NCBI RefSeq assembly: GCF_001013905.1
Contig: NZ_LN831790.1
Span: forward strand, 806,001-870,000
Origin: Streptomyces leeuwenhoekii
GTDB taxonomy: Bacteria > Actinomycetota > Actinomycetes > Streptomycetales > Streptomycetaceae
DNA length: 64,000 nucleotides
Direction: 5' to 3'
The notes under the pieces are model-generated. The model was given only the letters and a program-made list of their open reading frames with translations. It was not told the DNA's origin and did no database searches. How positions within the stretch are numbered: position 1 is the first letter of the stretch; the number at the start of each line of letters is the position of its first letter. The translations under genes were made by a program, and so were the position numbers. Of the stretch, positions 8,360 to 18,104 are shown piece by piece.

Positions 8360-9766
8360 CTACGCCGCCGGCAGTTCGGCCAGCAGTCCGCGCACCTGCG
8401 GCGCGGAGCGCCAGGGCGCGAGATGGACCCGGAGCGCGCGCAGGTGCTCCTTGGCCCGTTCGGAGTCGACCGACCGCAGCACGGCCAGCGAATGGCAGCC
8501 CGCGTGCACCGCCTCGTCCAGCTCTCCCCGCTGGGCGTGCGCGGTCCCGACGATGGCCAGGCGCATGCCGTGGCACCGTGTGAAGCGGTTGGCCGGCAGG
8601 GCCGTCATACGGTCCCAGCGCAGCGCGACCTGGGGCCGGCCCAGGTCGCGGAAGATCTCGACGGCGTCGGTGACGATCCGGCCGTGGCCGAAGAAGTCCA
8701 TCCACTCCGGCGTGTCCGGCGCGCCGTGGCCCTTGGCGCACAGGTCCTCGGCGGTCGCCAGGCACCGGCAGGCCGCCGCGGCGTCCCCCAGCCGGGCGTG
8801 GGCCCGCGCCTCGATCAGCTTGGCGAAGCCCCGTACGGACACGGCGACGGGCCCGCCGCCCACCCGCTCGTAGGCGCCCTGCGTCATGTCGACCGCCTCG
8901 TGCGGATGCCCGCGCAGCAGGGCCTGCATGGCCATGGTGGTCAGGACGTAGCCGCCCAGGGGGCGGTCGTCGGCGGCGCGTGCCAGCCGCAGGGCCTGGA
9001 TGAAGTGCCGCTGCGCGATCTGGTCCATGCCCGCGTCGAAGGCGGTCCAGCCGGCCAGCCGGGCCAGTTGGGAGGTGGCCGCGAACAGCTCGCTCCCGAC
9101 CCGCTCGGGGTACGTGCCGTGCAGCAGCGTGGCGGCCCGGGTGAACAGGCGGGCGGGCACGGAGGCCGTGCGCCAGCTCCCGCCACCGTAGCGGGAGTCC
9201 CAGTGCCGTACCTCCTCGGCCGCCCGCCGCAGCTCGCGGGCCTCCGCCACGCCGACGCGCGGCCCCTCGCCGCAGGCGTGGTCGAGGTCGGCGGGCCGGG
9301 TCAGCCAGCGCAGGAAGGGGGTGGAGAACGCCCCGATGGCGAAGGGCGCGCCGGCGATGAAATCGCGTCTGTTCACGTGGCTCCAGTAGTCGGCCGCCTC
9401 GGTCAGGGCGGCGGTCTTGGTACGGGCGAAGCCGAGTCCGTCGCCGGAGGGCGGCGTCGGCTCCGAGGCGGCGGCAAGACCGGTCTCGGCGACCGTCACG
9501 CGCCGGGCGAGACGCTCGGACAGCGCCTCGGCGATGAGCTCCGGCCCCGGGGAGCGGGGGGCCATGCCCCGGCGGCACCAGTTGGCGACGGACGTATGGG
9601 TGTAGGACCGCGACAGACCGCGCTTTCCGGCCAGCTCGTTGACCCGCTTGGCCAGGGCTTTGCGGCTCATGCCGGACTGTTCGAGAAGCCGGATGAGGCG
9701 CTCGTTGGGCACGGTCGCGCGGACCTCCACGGTCGCGTCGCGAAGGCTCTCGGGCGCGTCGTTCAC
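8360..9766 (-). CDS. NsdA-like regulator (N-terminal HTH-like region + TPR-type helical domain)
   Basis: 468 residues. The N-terminus (NERLIRLLEQSGMSRKALAKR, then SRSYTHTSVANWCRRG) resembles the helix-turn-helix of actinobacterial regulators in the NsdA family. A helical-repeat C-terminal half has repeated Ala/Leu-rich pairs such as RHFIQALRLARAADDR and LIEARAHARLGDAAAACRCL. NsdA of S. coelicolor is a negative regulator of sporulation and antibiotic production with the same overall plan and size (about 490 residues). The assignment rests on plan and wording similarity; it may be a paralogue with a different target. It is transcribed alone, divergently from plsC across 185 bp. Confidence 0.6.
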   Translation of the reverse strand: MNDAPESLRDATVEVRATVPNERLIRLLEQSGMSRKALAKRVNELAGKRGLSRSYTHTSVANWCRRGMAPRSPGPELIAEALSERLARRVTVAETGLAAASEPTPPSGDGLGFARTKTAALTEAADYWSHVNRRDFIAGAPFAIGAFSTPFLRWLTRPADLDHACGEGPRVGVAEARELRRAAEEVRHWDSRYGGGSWRTASVPARLFTRAATLLHGTYPERVGSELFAATSQLARLAGWTAFDAGMDQIAQRHFIQALRLARAADDRPLGGYVLTTMAMQALLRGHPHEAVDMTQGAYERVGGGPVAVSVRGFAKLIEARAHARLGDAAAACRCLATAEDLCAKGHGAPDTPEWMDFFGHGRIVTDAVEIFRDLGRPQVALRWDRMTALPANRFTRCHGMRLAIVGTAHAQRGELDEAVHAGCHSLAVLRSVDSERAKEHLRALRVHLAPWRSAPQVRGLLAELPAA

Positions 9767-9951
9767 GGGATCACCGCCTCAGGCTGTCGTGACCCAAGTG
9801 TGTGGGACCCCGCGGTGTTTTGGGCCCGTGAGGAATGCTTTGAGCCCCCCTGTGCGCCCTGACCCGGGGCCCCGCCCCGGTGGTTTCGTGGTCACACATC
9901 CGGCACTCGGACGCGTTTGTGAGATCCGAGGACGCACACGTTGGGGGTGTC

Positions 9952-10818
9952 ATGTTCCGGTTCTGGAGGCGTCGGACCACAGCGGACGGCATACCGGCGC
10001 GCCCGCGCGGCGGTGCGGTCCGCTCGCTGCTGGTGTCGCTGGCCCCGCTGGGTCTGTGGCTGGCCGAATACGCGCCCGGTGCGCTGGTTCTGGCCCTCCT
10101 GGCGGCCCTGGCGGAGTCGGCCACCCGGCTGCGGGCCACCGGTCTGTGGGGCGGTGGCGCGCGCGGGAGCGGTGCGTGGGCGGCCGGTCCGGCGGCCACG
10201 GCCCCGGTCCGGGACTGCCCGCACCTCCTGGCGTCCGCGGTGCGCCGGGCCCTGTGGCGGGCCGTGGTCCGGTCGCTGGGCGGGCGCAGGGTGGTGGGCC
10301 GCGTGCCAGAGGGTCCGTGCGTAGTGGTGGCCAACCACCGTTCGCACGCCGACACGGCGGTTCTCCTCGCCACGCTTCCCACCCGGGGACGGCCGCGGGT
10401 GGCCGCGGCGGCGGACCACTGGTTCGCGCGCCGGCGCCGCCGGTTCTTCTGCCGGTGGCTCGTGGGCGGCTTTCCGGTGCGGCGCACCGGCGGGGGCCGT
10501 GAGGACCTGCTGCGGGCGCGGGAGTTCCTCGCCCGCGGCGGCATGGTGATCGTCTTTCCGGAGGGCGGCCGGGGCACCGGCGCGGAGTTGGCCCGCTTCC
10601 GCAGCGGCGCGTTCGAGCTGGCACGGCTGGCGGGTGTCCCCGTCGTGCCCGTGGCGCTCACCGGGACCGCCCGCGTCCTGGCCAAGCACGGCCGGCGCTG
10701 CCACCGCGCGCCGGTCCGGGTGGAGTTCGGCGCGCCTCAGTGGTCCGCCCGTCCGGAGGCGGTCCGGGCCCGCATCGGGGAGATGCTCCGTCACGGCGGG
10801 CCTCCGGTGGGCGACTGA
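9952..10818 (+). CDS. PlsC-type 1-acylglycerol-3-phosphate acyltransferase
   Basis: 288 residues from the ATG at 9952. An N-terminal hydrophobic segment (SLLVSLAPLGLWLAEYAPG and on, about 20-50) precedes the acyltransferase core. Core motifs are the HX4D block NHRSHAD (catalytic His and Asp, about 125-131), FPEGGRGTG (motif III) and VPVVPVAL (motif IV). Acyltransferases of this family acylate lysophosphatidate or a related lyso-lipid at the inner membrane. An upstream in-frame GTG at 9880 would add 24 residues without membrane or domain character, so the later start is preferred. It converges with olsA, another PlsC-fold enzyme of the same length. Confidence 0.88.
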   Translation: MFRFWRRRTTADGIPARPRGGAVRSLLVSLAPLGLWLAEYAPGALVLALLAALAESATRLRATGLWGGGARGSGAWAAGPAATAPVRDCPHLLASAVRRALWRAVVRSLGGRRVVGRVPEGPCVVVANHRSHADTAVLLATLPTRGRPRVAAAADHWFARRRRRFFCRWLVGGFPVRRTGGGREDLLRAREFLARGGMVIVFPEGGRGTGAELARFRSGAFELARLAGVPVVPVALTGTARVLAKHGRRCHRAPVRVEFGAPQWSARPEAVRARIGEMLRHGGPPVGD

Positions 10819-10829
10819 CCGTCTCCCGG

Positions 10830-10845
10830 CCGCCGCGGCCGGCGG
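10830..10845. terminator. Stem-loop between convergent acyltransferase genes
   Basis: CCGCCG (10830-10835) pairs with CGGCGG (10840-10845) around a CGGC loop. It lies in the 45-bp gap between plsC (+, ends 10818) and olsA (-, ends 10864). A small GC-rich stem, possibly bidirectional. Confidence 0.4.
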
Positions 10846-10863
10846 CAGCGGCCGGCGGGCCGC

Positions 10864-11730
10864 TCACCGGCGCGGCTGCGCGCTGTGCCGGGCGGCGGCA
10901 CCCGCCGGGAGCGGCGGCGTCTTCGCCGGTGCCGGGGCCGTGCCGTGAGGGGAGGAGCGCCCGGTGAGTTCCCGCTGGGCCGCCCGTGCGAGGGCGCGGC
11001 GGTCGCGGTGGCGGCCCGGCGGGATCGCCGGGAGCACCTCCACCTCGGCGACCAGGCCGCGGGCCGAGACCACCCGCCACAGGGAGGCCGGCAGGGTGTC
11101 CTCGCCGACGAAGGCGGGCGCCGTGCTGACCGCTCCCGCGGCGGTCCGGTAGCAGACGCGGACCGGCTGCACCGGGACCCCGGCGTCGAGCGCGGCCTGG
11201 AAGACGGCCCGCCGGAAGGGCCCGTGGGCCCGGCCGCACCAGGTGCTGCCCTCCGGGAAGACGGCGACCGCCCGCCCGCCGCGGAGGGCGTCCGCGATAC
11301 GGGCCACCGTGGCCGGCAGGGCCCGCAGCCGGTCCCGCTCGATGAACAGGGCACCGCGCGCGGCGACGGCCCCGGCCACGGGCCACCGCCGGATCTCGGC
11401 CTTGGCCAGCATGCGGGCCGGGCGGACGGCGGCCAGCAGCGGAATGTCCAGCCATGAGACGTGGTGGGCGACGAGCAGCAGCCCTCCCGTGGGCGCGACG
11501 GCGCCGCGGAGGCGGACCCGGACGCCCGCGGCCCGCACGATCCACCGGCACCACCACCGCACCGGCCGCGCGGGCAGGCGCCCGGCGAGCGGTGCCAGCG
11601 CGATCCCGGTGAGCAGCAGGGCCGTGATCGCCGTGAGCCGCAGGACGGCCCGGGGTGCCGCCGCCGCGGCACCGGCCGGGTCCACGCAGGTCCGCGGTGT
11701 GCAGGGCGCGCTGGGCAGCCAGCCGTCCAT
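10864..11730 (-). CDS. olsA: Lyso-ornithine lipid acyltransferase, PlsC family
   Basis: 288 residues starting MDGWLPSAP at 11730. A hydrophobic N-terminal helix (about 30-55) is followed by the HX4D motif AHHVSWLDIP (about 101-107), GALFIERDR and FPEGSTWCG, all PlsC blocks. The start ATG overlaps the stop of the upstream GNAT gene by one base (ATGA), so translation is coupled. That pairing is the OlsB-OlsA arrangement: OlsB N-acylates ornithine and OlsA then O-acylates the lyso-lipid to give ornithine lipid, a phosphorus-free membrane lipid. The function is inferred from the pair; in isolation it would be called a generic 1-acylglycerol-phosphate acyltransferase. Confidence 0.8.
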   Translation of the reverse strand: MDGWLPSAPCTPRTCVDPAGAAAAAPRAVLRLTAITALLLTGIALAPLAGRLPARPVRWWCRWIVRAAGVRVRLRGAVAPTGGLLLVAHHVSWLDIPLLAAVRPARMLAKAEIRRWPVAGAVAARGALFIERDRLRALPATVARIADALRGGRAVAVFPEGSTWCGRAHGPFRRAVFQAALDAGVPVQPVRVCYRTAAGAVSTAPAFVGEDTLPASLWRVVSARGLVAEVEVLPAIPPGRHRDRRALARAAQRELTGRSSPHGTAPAPAKTPPLPAGAAARHSAQPRR

Positions 11731-12500
11731 CAGGCCGGGACGAGGGAGAGGAAGTGCCGCAGATAGCGGGGGTGGACCCGGCTCATCGGCAGCAGGACGT
11801 AGAGATCGGCGACGCCGAAGCCGGGGTCGTGCGCGGGCTCGCCGCAGACCCAGGCGCCGAGGCGGAGGTAGCCGCGCAGCAGGGGCGGCAGACCGGCCGG
11901 CGTGGCGGGCCGTACGGCCCGGGGGTGCCAGGGCAGCAGCGGGCGTACCCGGTACTCGTCGGGCGCCAGGTGCCCGGTCCGTATCCGGTGCCAGGTGGCG
12001 GAGGCCAGGGCCCCGCCGTCGGCGAGCGGGAGCGAGCAGCAGCCGGCGAGCCACTCGTGGCCGCGGTCGGTCATGTAGCGGGCTATGCCGGCCCAGATGA
12101 GCCCGATGACCGTGCCGTCGCGGTGGTCGGGGTGGACGCAGGACCGGCCCACCTCGACCAGCCCCGCCCGCAGCGGCCGCAGGGCGGTGAGGTCGAACTC
12201 GCCCTCCGCGTACAGCCGTCCGGCGATCTGGGCGCGGTCCGGCGGCAGCAGCCGGTAGGTGCCGACGACCCGGCCGGTCGCCGTGTCGCGGACGAGGAGG
12301 TGGTCGCAGTAGGCGTCGAAGGGGTCGATGTCGTGGCCCGGTTCGGGGGTGGACAGCAGGGCGCCCATCTCCCCGGCGAAGACGTCGTGCCGCAGCCGCT
12401 GGGCGGCGCGGACGTCCTCCTCGTCGCGGGCGAGGGTGACGGTGTAGTGGGTGGTGGCCGCGGGCTGAGGGGGGCGGCCGACGGCCGGTGCGCCGGTCAT
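11730..12500 (-). CDS. olsB: Ornithine N-acyltransferase, OlsB-like GNAT-fold protein
   Basis: 256 residues. The blocks 'AAQRLRHDVFAGEMGA', 'DAYCDHLLVRDTATGRVVGTYRLL' and 'LVEVGRSCVHPDHRDGTVIGLI', with a C-terminal '...GFGVADLYVLLPMSRV', are characteristic of the OlsB/hemolysin-like acyltransferase family (acyl-ACP:ornithine N-acyltransferase). The family often runs 250-300 residues in actinobacteria, so it is complete. It is translationally coupled to olsA. Its start at 12500 is separated from ridA by 160 bp containing two stem-loops, so it has its own promoter or reads in weakly from ridA. Ornithine lipids are often made under phosphate limitation, but no clear PHO box was found. Confidence 0.78.
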   Translation of the reverse strand: MTGAPAVGRPPQPAATTHYTVTLARDEEDVRAAQRLRHDVFAGEMGALLSTPEPGHDIDPFDAYCDHLLVRDTATGRVVGTYRLLPPDRAQIAGRLYAEGEFDLTALRPLRAGLVEVGRSCVHPDHRDGTVIGLIWAGIARYMTDRGHEWLAGCCSLPLADGGALASATWHRIRTGHLAPDEYRVRPLLPWHPRAVRPATPAGLPPLLRGYLRLGAWVCGEPAHDPGFGVADLYVLLPMSRVHPRYLRHFLSLVPA

Positions 12501-12531
12501 GGCGGGTCTCCAGGCACGGTTGGGGACGGGG

Positions 12532-12655
12532 GCGGCCGACCGGTGCGGTCGGCCGCTCCTGTTCTTCCGACGCCGGTTGGCGTGTGCGTGACCCTGGCCG
12601 GGAGCGCGGGTGTGGGGTTGTTGAACGGCGTGGGCCGGGCCGGGCGGCCCGGCCC
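12532..12655 (-). terminator. Two stem-loops downstream of the RidA gene
   Basis: GGGCCGGG (12637-12644) pairs with CCCGGCCC (12648-12655) five bases past the ridA stop. GCGGCCGACC (12532-12541) pairs perfectly with GGTCGGCCGC (12547-12556) around a 5-nt loop. Either can end ridA transcription before olsB. Confidence 0.55.
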
Positions 12656-12660
12656 CGGCT

Positions 12661-13083
12661 TCAGGCGCCGGCCGGGTGCGGGGGCCGTACGGCGATGGCG
12701 TCGACCTCGAAGAGCATGCCCGGCAGGGCGAGACGGGCGACGCCGCTCAGCGTCTGCGCCGGCAGTCGGTCCCCGAACCGGGCGTGCAGGGCCTTGCCGA
12801 GGATCTCCAGTTTGCGGGCGTCGTGGTCGACGACGTAGGAGCCCAGCCGGACGACGTGTTCGAAGCCGAGCCCCACGCCGTCCAGGGCCTGGCCCAGCCG
12901 GTCGAAGGCCAGCTCGACCTGGGCGGCGAAGTCGCCGGGGACCGGGGCGCCGGTGGCGTCGGAGGCGTACTGCCCGGCGATGAAGACCGGCTGGCCGGGT
13001 GCGGAACAGGCGTGGCTGTAGCCGAACGGGGTGGGGTCGTGGAGCGTGGCCGGGTTGGTGATCGTGCGCCGATCGCGCGTCAT
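12661..13083 (-). CDS. RidA/YjgF/UK114-family protein
   Basis: 140 residues covering the whole RidA fold. Typical blocks are 'GYSHACSAPGQPVFIAGQYASD', 'FAAQVELAFDRLGQALDGVG', 'VVRLGSYVVDHDARK' and a C-terminal 'PGMLFEVDAIAV'. RidA proteins hydrolyse reactive enamine/imine intermediates from PLP enzymes. The canonical RidA catalytic Arg (in an 'RxxV' motif near the C-terminus) is not obvious here: the equivalent region reads ALPGMLFEVDA. This may be an Rid1-7 subfamily member with another role. It lies just downstream of the HxlR gene on the same strand (118-bp gap). Confidence 0.85.
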   Translation of the reverse strand: MTRDRRTITNPATLHDPTPFGYSHACSAPGQPVFIAGQYASDATGAPVPGDFAAQVELAFDRLGQALDGVGLGFEHVVRLGSYVVDHDARKLEILGKALHARFGDRLPAQTLSGVARLALPGMLFEVDAIAVRPPHPAGA

Positions 13084-13200
13084 GGGACGTGCCGTCCTTC
13101 CCTGTGGTGCTGCCGCCGCACCGGCGCCGTGGCCGGGCGTGCGGAGGGCCGGATCAAGCCCCCGACTTCTCGAACGCCCCGGGCCGCGTCGTATTCCGGG

Positions 13201-13584
13201 TCAGGGCCGGGCGGTCGCGTCGTAGGCCGCGCGGGCCCGGGCGATGGCCGGGCGGTGGCGCTCGGCCCATCCCACCAGCCCGGTCAGACAGGCGTGGAGC
13301 TCGCGGGCCATGGGCGTGAGGCTGTACTCGACCTTGGGCGGCACGGTGGGATGGACGGTGCGGATGAGCAGCCCGTCCCGCTCCAGGCGGCGCAGGTTGA
13401 GGGTGAGCATGCGCCGGCTGATGCCCTTGATGGCGCGTTCCAGTTCGGTGAAGCGGACGGGGCCGTGCGCGGCGGCGATCAGGATGCCGATGCTCCACTT
13501 GCCCGCCACATGGTCGAGGACCTCGGTGACGGGGCAGGCCTCGTCTTTCAGCGCTTCGGCAACACGGGTGTGACTCTGTGACAC
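13201..13584 (-). CDS. HxlR-family winged-helix transcriptional regulator
   Basis: 127 residues, the usual HxlR length. The opening CPVTEVLDHVAGKWSIGIL contains the family's conserved Cys (about 18) and the 'GKW-I-IL' helix. 'RFTELERAIKGISRRMLTLNLRRLERDGLL' is the recognition helix and wing. Family members often sense electrophiles or oxidants through that cysteine. It is divergent from a quinone oxidoreductase across 86 bp, the classical HxlR/YodB-type arrangement, and the spacer contains a perfect inverted repeat that is probably its operator. Confidence 0.92.
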   Translation of the reverse strand: MSQSHTRVAEALKDEACPVTEVLDHVAGKWSIGILIAAAHGPVRFTELERAIKGISRRMLTLNLRRLERDGLLIRTVHPTVPPKVEYSLTPMARELHACLTGLVGWAERHRPAIARARAAYDATARP

Positions 13585-13611
13585 AGAAGTGCCTCCTTCC
13601 GCCGACCGGCA

Positions 13612-13639
13612 TTGTTACCGAGGATGACCGCTGTAACAA
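13612..13639. promoter_or_regulatory. Inverted-repeat operator between hxlR and oxidoreductase genes
   Basis: TTGTTAC (13612-13618) and GTAACAA (13633-13639) are perfect 7-bp arms separated by 14 bp. The repeat sits 27-55 bp upstream of the HxlR start and 32-59 bp upstream of the oxidoreductase start. AT-rich arms stand out in this GC-rich DNA. Likely HxlR binding site controlling both promoters. Confidence 0.65.
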
Positions 13640-13670
13640 GCCGTGCACCAACGGAAGCTGAGGAACAGTC

Positions 13671-14618
13671 ATGTCCGTCCGCGCCCTCGTCGTCGACCCG
13701 TCCGCACCCGCCGCCGTCCGGCTGGCCGAGGTCGCCGGTCCCGTGCCCGGGCCGGGCCAGGTCCTGGTGGACGTGTCGCACGCCTCGCTGAACTACGGCG
13801 ACCTGAACGACGCCCGCTCCGGCCGCGTCCCCGTGGGGGCCGTGCTCGGTTCGGACGCCGCCGGTGTGGTGGTCCGGGCCGCCGCCGACGGCACCGGTCC
13901 GGCGGTGGGCTCGCGGGTGGTGGCGCTGACCTCGGGGGCGTTCGCCGAGCGGGTCGCGATCGACGTGGGGGCGCTGGCCGGGACACCGGACGGCCTCGAC
14001 CCAGCGCGGGCGGCCGCGCTGCCGGTCGCCGGGGTGGCGGCGCTGCGCTCGCTGCGCGCCGCCGGGCTGGGGCCGGGCAAGAGGGTGCTGATCACCGGCG
14101 CTTCCGGGGGAGTCGGCCGGTTCGCCGTCCAGTTGGCGGCGCGGGCCGGGGCCCATGTGATCGCGTCCGTGGGCTCGCCGGCCCGCGGGCGGGGGCTCGC
14201 CGAGGCCGGGGCCGACGAGGTGCTGACCGGTCTGGAGGGACTCGACCGGCCGGTCGACGTGGTCATCGACAGCGTGGGCGGCCCGCAGCTGGTCGCGGCC
14301 TGGAACCTGCTGGCCCCCGGGGGCAGTGTGCAGAGCGTCGGGTGGACGTCCGGGGAGCCGGCGGTCTTTCCCCCTTACGCCACCGTGGGCCCGGCCAAGT
14401 CGCTGACCTCCTTCGTGATCGAGGGCGACGCCGGAGCGGACCTCGCCGAGCTCGCCGGCCTGGCCGCGCGCGGCGCCCTCGCCGTCGAGGTCGGCTGGCA
14501 GGGGTCCTGGGAACGCTTCGCCGAGGCGGCCGAAGCCCTGCGCGGGCGCCGGGTCCCCGGCAAAGCGGTCCTGCGGGTGACAAGCGAACGGCGCCCGCTC
14601 GACAGGGGGAACGGTTAG
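13671..14618 (+). CDS. Zinc-independent MDR-family NAD(P)H:quinone oxidoreductase
   Basis: 315 residues. GroES-like N-terminal domain (about 1-120: '[21 protein letters not shown]', '[12 protein letters not shown]') and a Rossmann domain with '[25 protein letters not shown]' (about 139-163). The catalytic and structural zinc Cys ligands of true alcohol dehydrogenases are absent. It fits quinone/enone reductases of the QOR type, which remove electrophiles. It is divergent from HxlR and shares the inverted-repeat operator, so it is probably induced by the same reactive compound. Its TAG overlaps the TAA of sdhB on the opposite strand (14615-14618). Confidence 0.9.
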   Translation: MSVRALVVDPSAPAAVRLAEVAGPVPGPGQVLVDVSHASLNYGDLNDARSGRVPVGAVLGSDAAGVVVRAAADGTGPAVGSRVVALTSGAFAERVAIDVGALAGTPDGLDPARAAALPVAGVAALRSLRAAGLGPGKRVLITGASGGVGRFAVQLAARAGAHVIASVGSPARGRGLAEAGADEVLTGLEGLDRPVDVVIDSVGGPQLVAAWNLLAPGGSVQSVGWTSGEPAVFPPYATVGPAKSLTSFVIEGDAGADLAELAGLAARGALAVEVGWQGSWERFAEAAEALRGRRVPGKAVLRVTSERRPLDRGNG

Positions 14619-15360
14619 CGCTTGGCCGCCTTGCGTGTCGCCCGCAGCCACTCCCTGTTCATCTGGGTGATGGAGGTGAGCGGGATGCCCTTGGGGCAGG
14701 CGGTGGCGCACTCTCCGGCGAGGGTGCAGCCGCCGAAGCCCTCCTCGTCCATCTGGGCCACCATGTCCAGCACCCGCGTCTCCCGCTCGGGCGCGCCCTG
14801 CGGCAGGACGTTGAGGTGGTTGACCTTCGCGGAGGTGAACAGCATCGCCGCGCCGTTCGGGCAGGCCGCGACGCAGGCACCGCAGCCGATGCACTCGGCG
14901 TGTTCGAAGGCGTGATCGGCGTCCGGCTTCGGCACCGGCGTGGCGTGGGCCTCGGGAGCGGAGCCGGTGGGGGCGGTGATGTAACCGCCGGCCTGGATGA
15001 TCCGGTCGAAGGCGGAGCGGTCGACGACCAGGTCCTTCACGACCGGGAAGGCGGCGGCCCGCCACGGCTCGATGTCGATGGTGTCGCCGTCCCGGAAGGA
15101 CCGCATGTGCAACTGGCAGGTGGTGGTGCGTTCCGGGCCGTGCGCCTCGCCGTTGATGACGAGGCTGCACATGCCGCAGATGCCCTCGCGGCAGTCGTGG
15201 TCGAAGGCGACCGGGTCCTCGCCCTTGAGGATGAGCTCCTCGTTGAGCGTGTCGAGCATCTCCAGGAAGGACATGTCGGGGGAGATGCCGTCCACCTCGT
15301 ACGTGGACATGGTGCCTTCGGCGTCGGCGTTCTTCTGCCGCCAGACGCGCAGGGTGAGCT

Positions 15361-15364
<4 letters not shown>
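14615..15364 (-). CDS. sdhB: Succinate dehydrogenase iron-sulfur subunit
   Basis: 249 residues. Cluster ligands: 2Fe-2S at CREGICGMC plus the following C in TTTCQLH (about 58-86); 4Fe-4S at [12 protein letters not shown]; and 3Fe-4S at [12 protein letters not shown]. All three clusters are complete. The ATG overlaps the sdhA stop by four bases (ATGA). It is the third gene of sdhC-sdhA-sdhB, as in other type B (QFR-like) enzymes. It transfers electrons from the flavin to the membrane quinone site on the cytoplasmic side of the membrane. Confidence 0.96.
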
Positions 15365-17310
<1,946 letters not shown>

Positions 17311-17312
17311 CT

Positions 17313-18020
17313 TCAGCTCACCACTCCGGTCATGACGCCCACGGGTACGGCGATGAAGCCGGCCGTGAGCAGCAGCGCGAGGACGTTGGCGACGGTCTTC
17401 AGGGCGCGGTCGCGGGTACGGCTGCCGGCGCCGAGGGTCTGGGCGGCGCTCCAGAAGCCGTGCCGGATGTGCAGGCCGAGGGCGAGCATCGCGACGATGT
17501 AGACGGCGTTGCCGTACCAGGTGGAGAAGGTGTCCACCACGTTCTGGTAGGGCTTGCCCGTCTCGAAGCCGCCGGAGTGCACGGTGCCGGTGGTCAGGTC
17601 CAGGATGTGCCAGACGATGAACAGGCCGAGGATGACCCCGCCCCAGCGCATGGTGCGCGTGGCGTACCCGGCGCGCGGCTTCTTGTGGACGTACTTGCGG
17701 GGCCGCGCCTTGATGTCGCGGCGGCTGAGCTGGTACGCGGAGACGGCGTGGGCGACGACGGCGGCCAGCAGCACGACGCGGACCACCCACAGCGTCCACT
17801 CGTAGTGCATGAAGGGCTCGCCGACGGTGCGCAGCCAGTGCGCGTAGTGGTTGAACTCGCCCGCCCCGAAGAAGATCTTCAGGTTGCCGATCATGTGGAC
17901 GACCAGGTACAGCAGCATGATCAGGCCGCTGACCGCCATCACTGTCTTCTTGCCGACGGTCGAGTCCCATACGGTACGCGCCATGGACGGCCGTCGGTCC
18001 GTCCGCGTTGCCAGTGCCAT
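17313..18020 (-). CDS. sdhC: Succinate dehydrogenase membrane anchor, single cytochrome b subunit
   Basis: 235 residues, [12 protein letters not shown] start at 18020. Five membrane helices (about 25-45, 80-100, 130-150, 168-190, 207-230) with haem-ligand candidates His in '[15 protein letters not shown]', '[11 protein letters not shown]', '[10 protein letters not shown]' and '[12 protein letters not shown]'. A single fused anchor with two haem b sites and five helices is the type B cytochrome b558 plan, distinct from separate SdhC/SdhD. A longer reading upstream overlaps the LysR promoter and is unlikely. First gene of the sdhCAB operon; the promoter region is shared with the divergent LysR gene. 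Confidence 0.93.
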   Translation of the reverse strand: MALATRTDRRPSMARTVWDSTVGKKTVMAVSGLIMLLYLVVHMIGNLKIFFGAGEFNHYAHWLRTVGEPFMHYEWTLWVVRVVLLAAVVAHAVSAYQLSRRDIKARPRKYVHKKPRAGYATRTMRWGGVILGLFIVWHILDLTTGTVHSGGFETGKPYQNVVDTFSTWYGNAVYIVAMLALGLHIRHGFWSAAQTLGAGSRTRDRALKTVANVLALLLTAGFIAVPVGVMTGVVS

Positions 18021-18080
18021 GTCACAGAACGTTACGGCCGGGTGAGCCGATCGGTCCAAGACATGGTACGGCTCGTTTGA

Positions 18081-18095
18081 ATAGGCCGTGCCTAT
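18081..18095. promoter_or_regulatory. LysR-type T-N11-A operator in the sdhC/lysR spacer
   Basis: ATAGG (18081-18085) and CCTAT (18091-18095) are perfect arms around CCGTG. The repeat contains T-N11-A (T at 18082, A at 18094), the standard LysR-type recognition site. It lies just before the lysR start and about 60 bp upstream of sdhC. Likely LysR autoregulation site. Confidence 0.6.
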
Positions 18096-18104
18096 GATGG
18101 CCGG

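Noticed and set aside
8009..9862. Long plus-strand frame opposite the NsdA-like gene
   Set aside because: GC-rich antisense shadow with no domains; the minus-strand gene has recognisable family blocks.
10864..12054. Longer olsA reading through the olsB gene
   Set aside because: The ATG at 11730 starts where homology starts and overlaps the olsB stop; the extension is antisense-like nonsense in a different frame of olsB.
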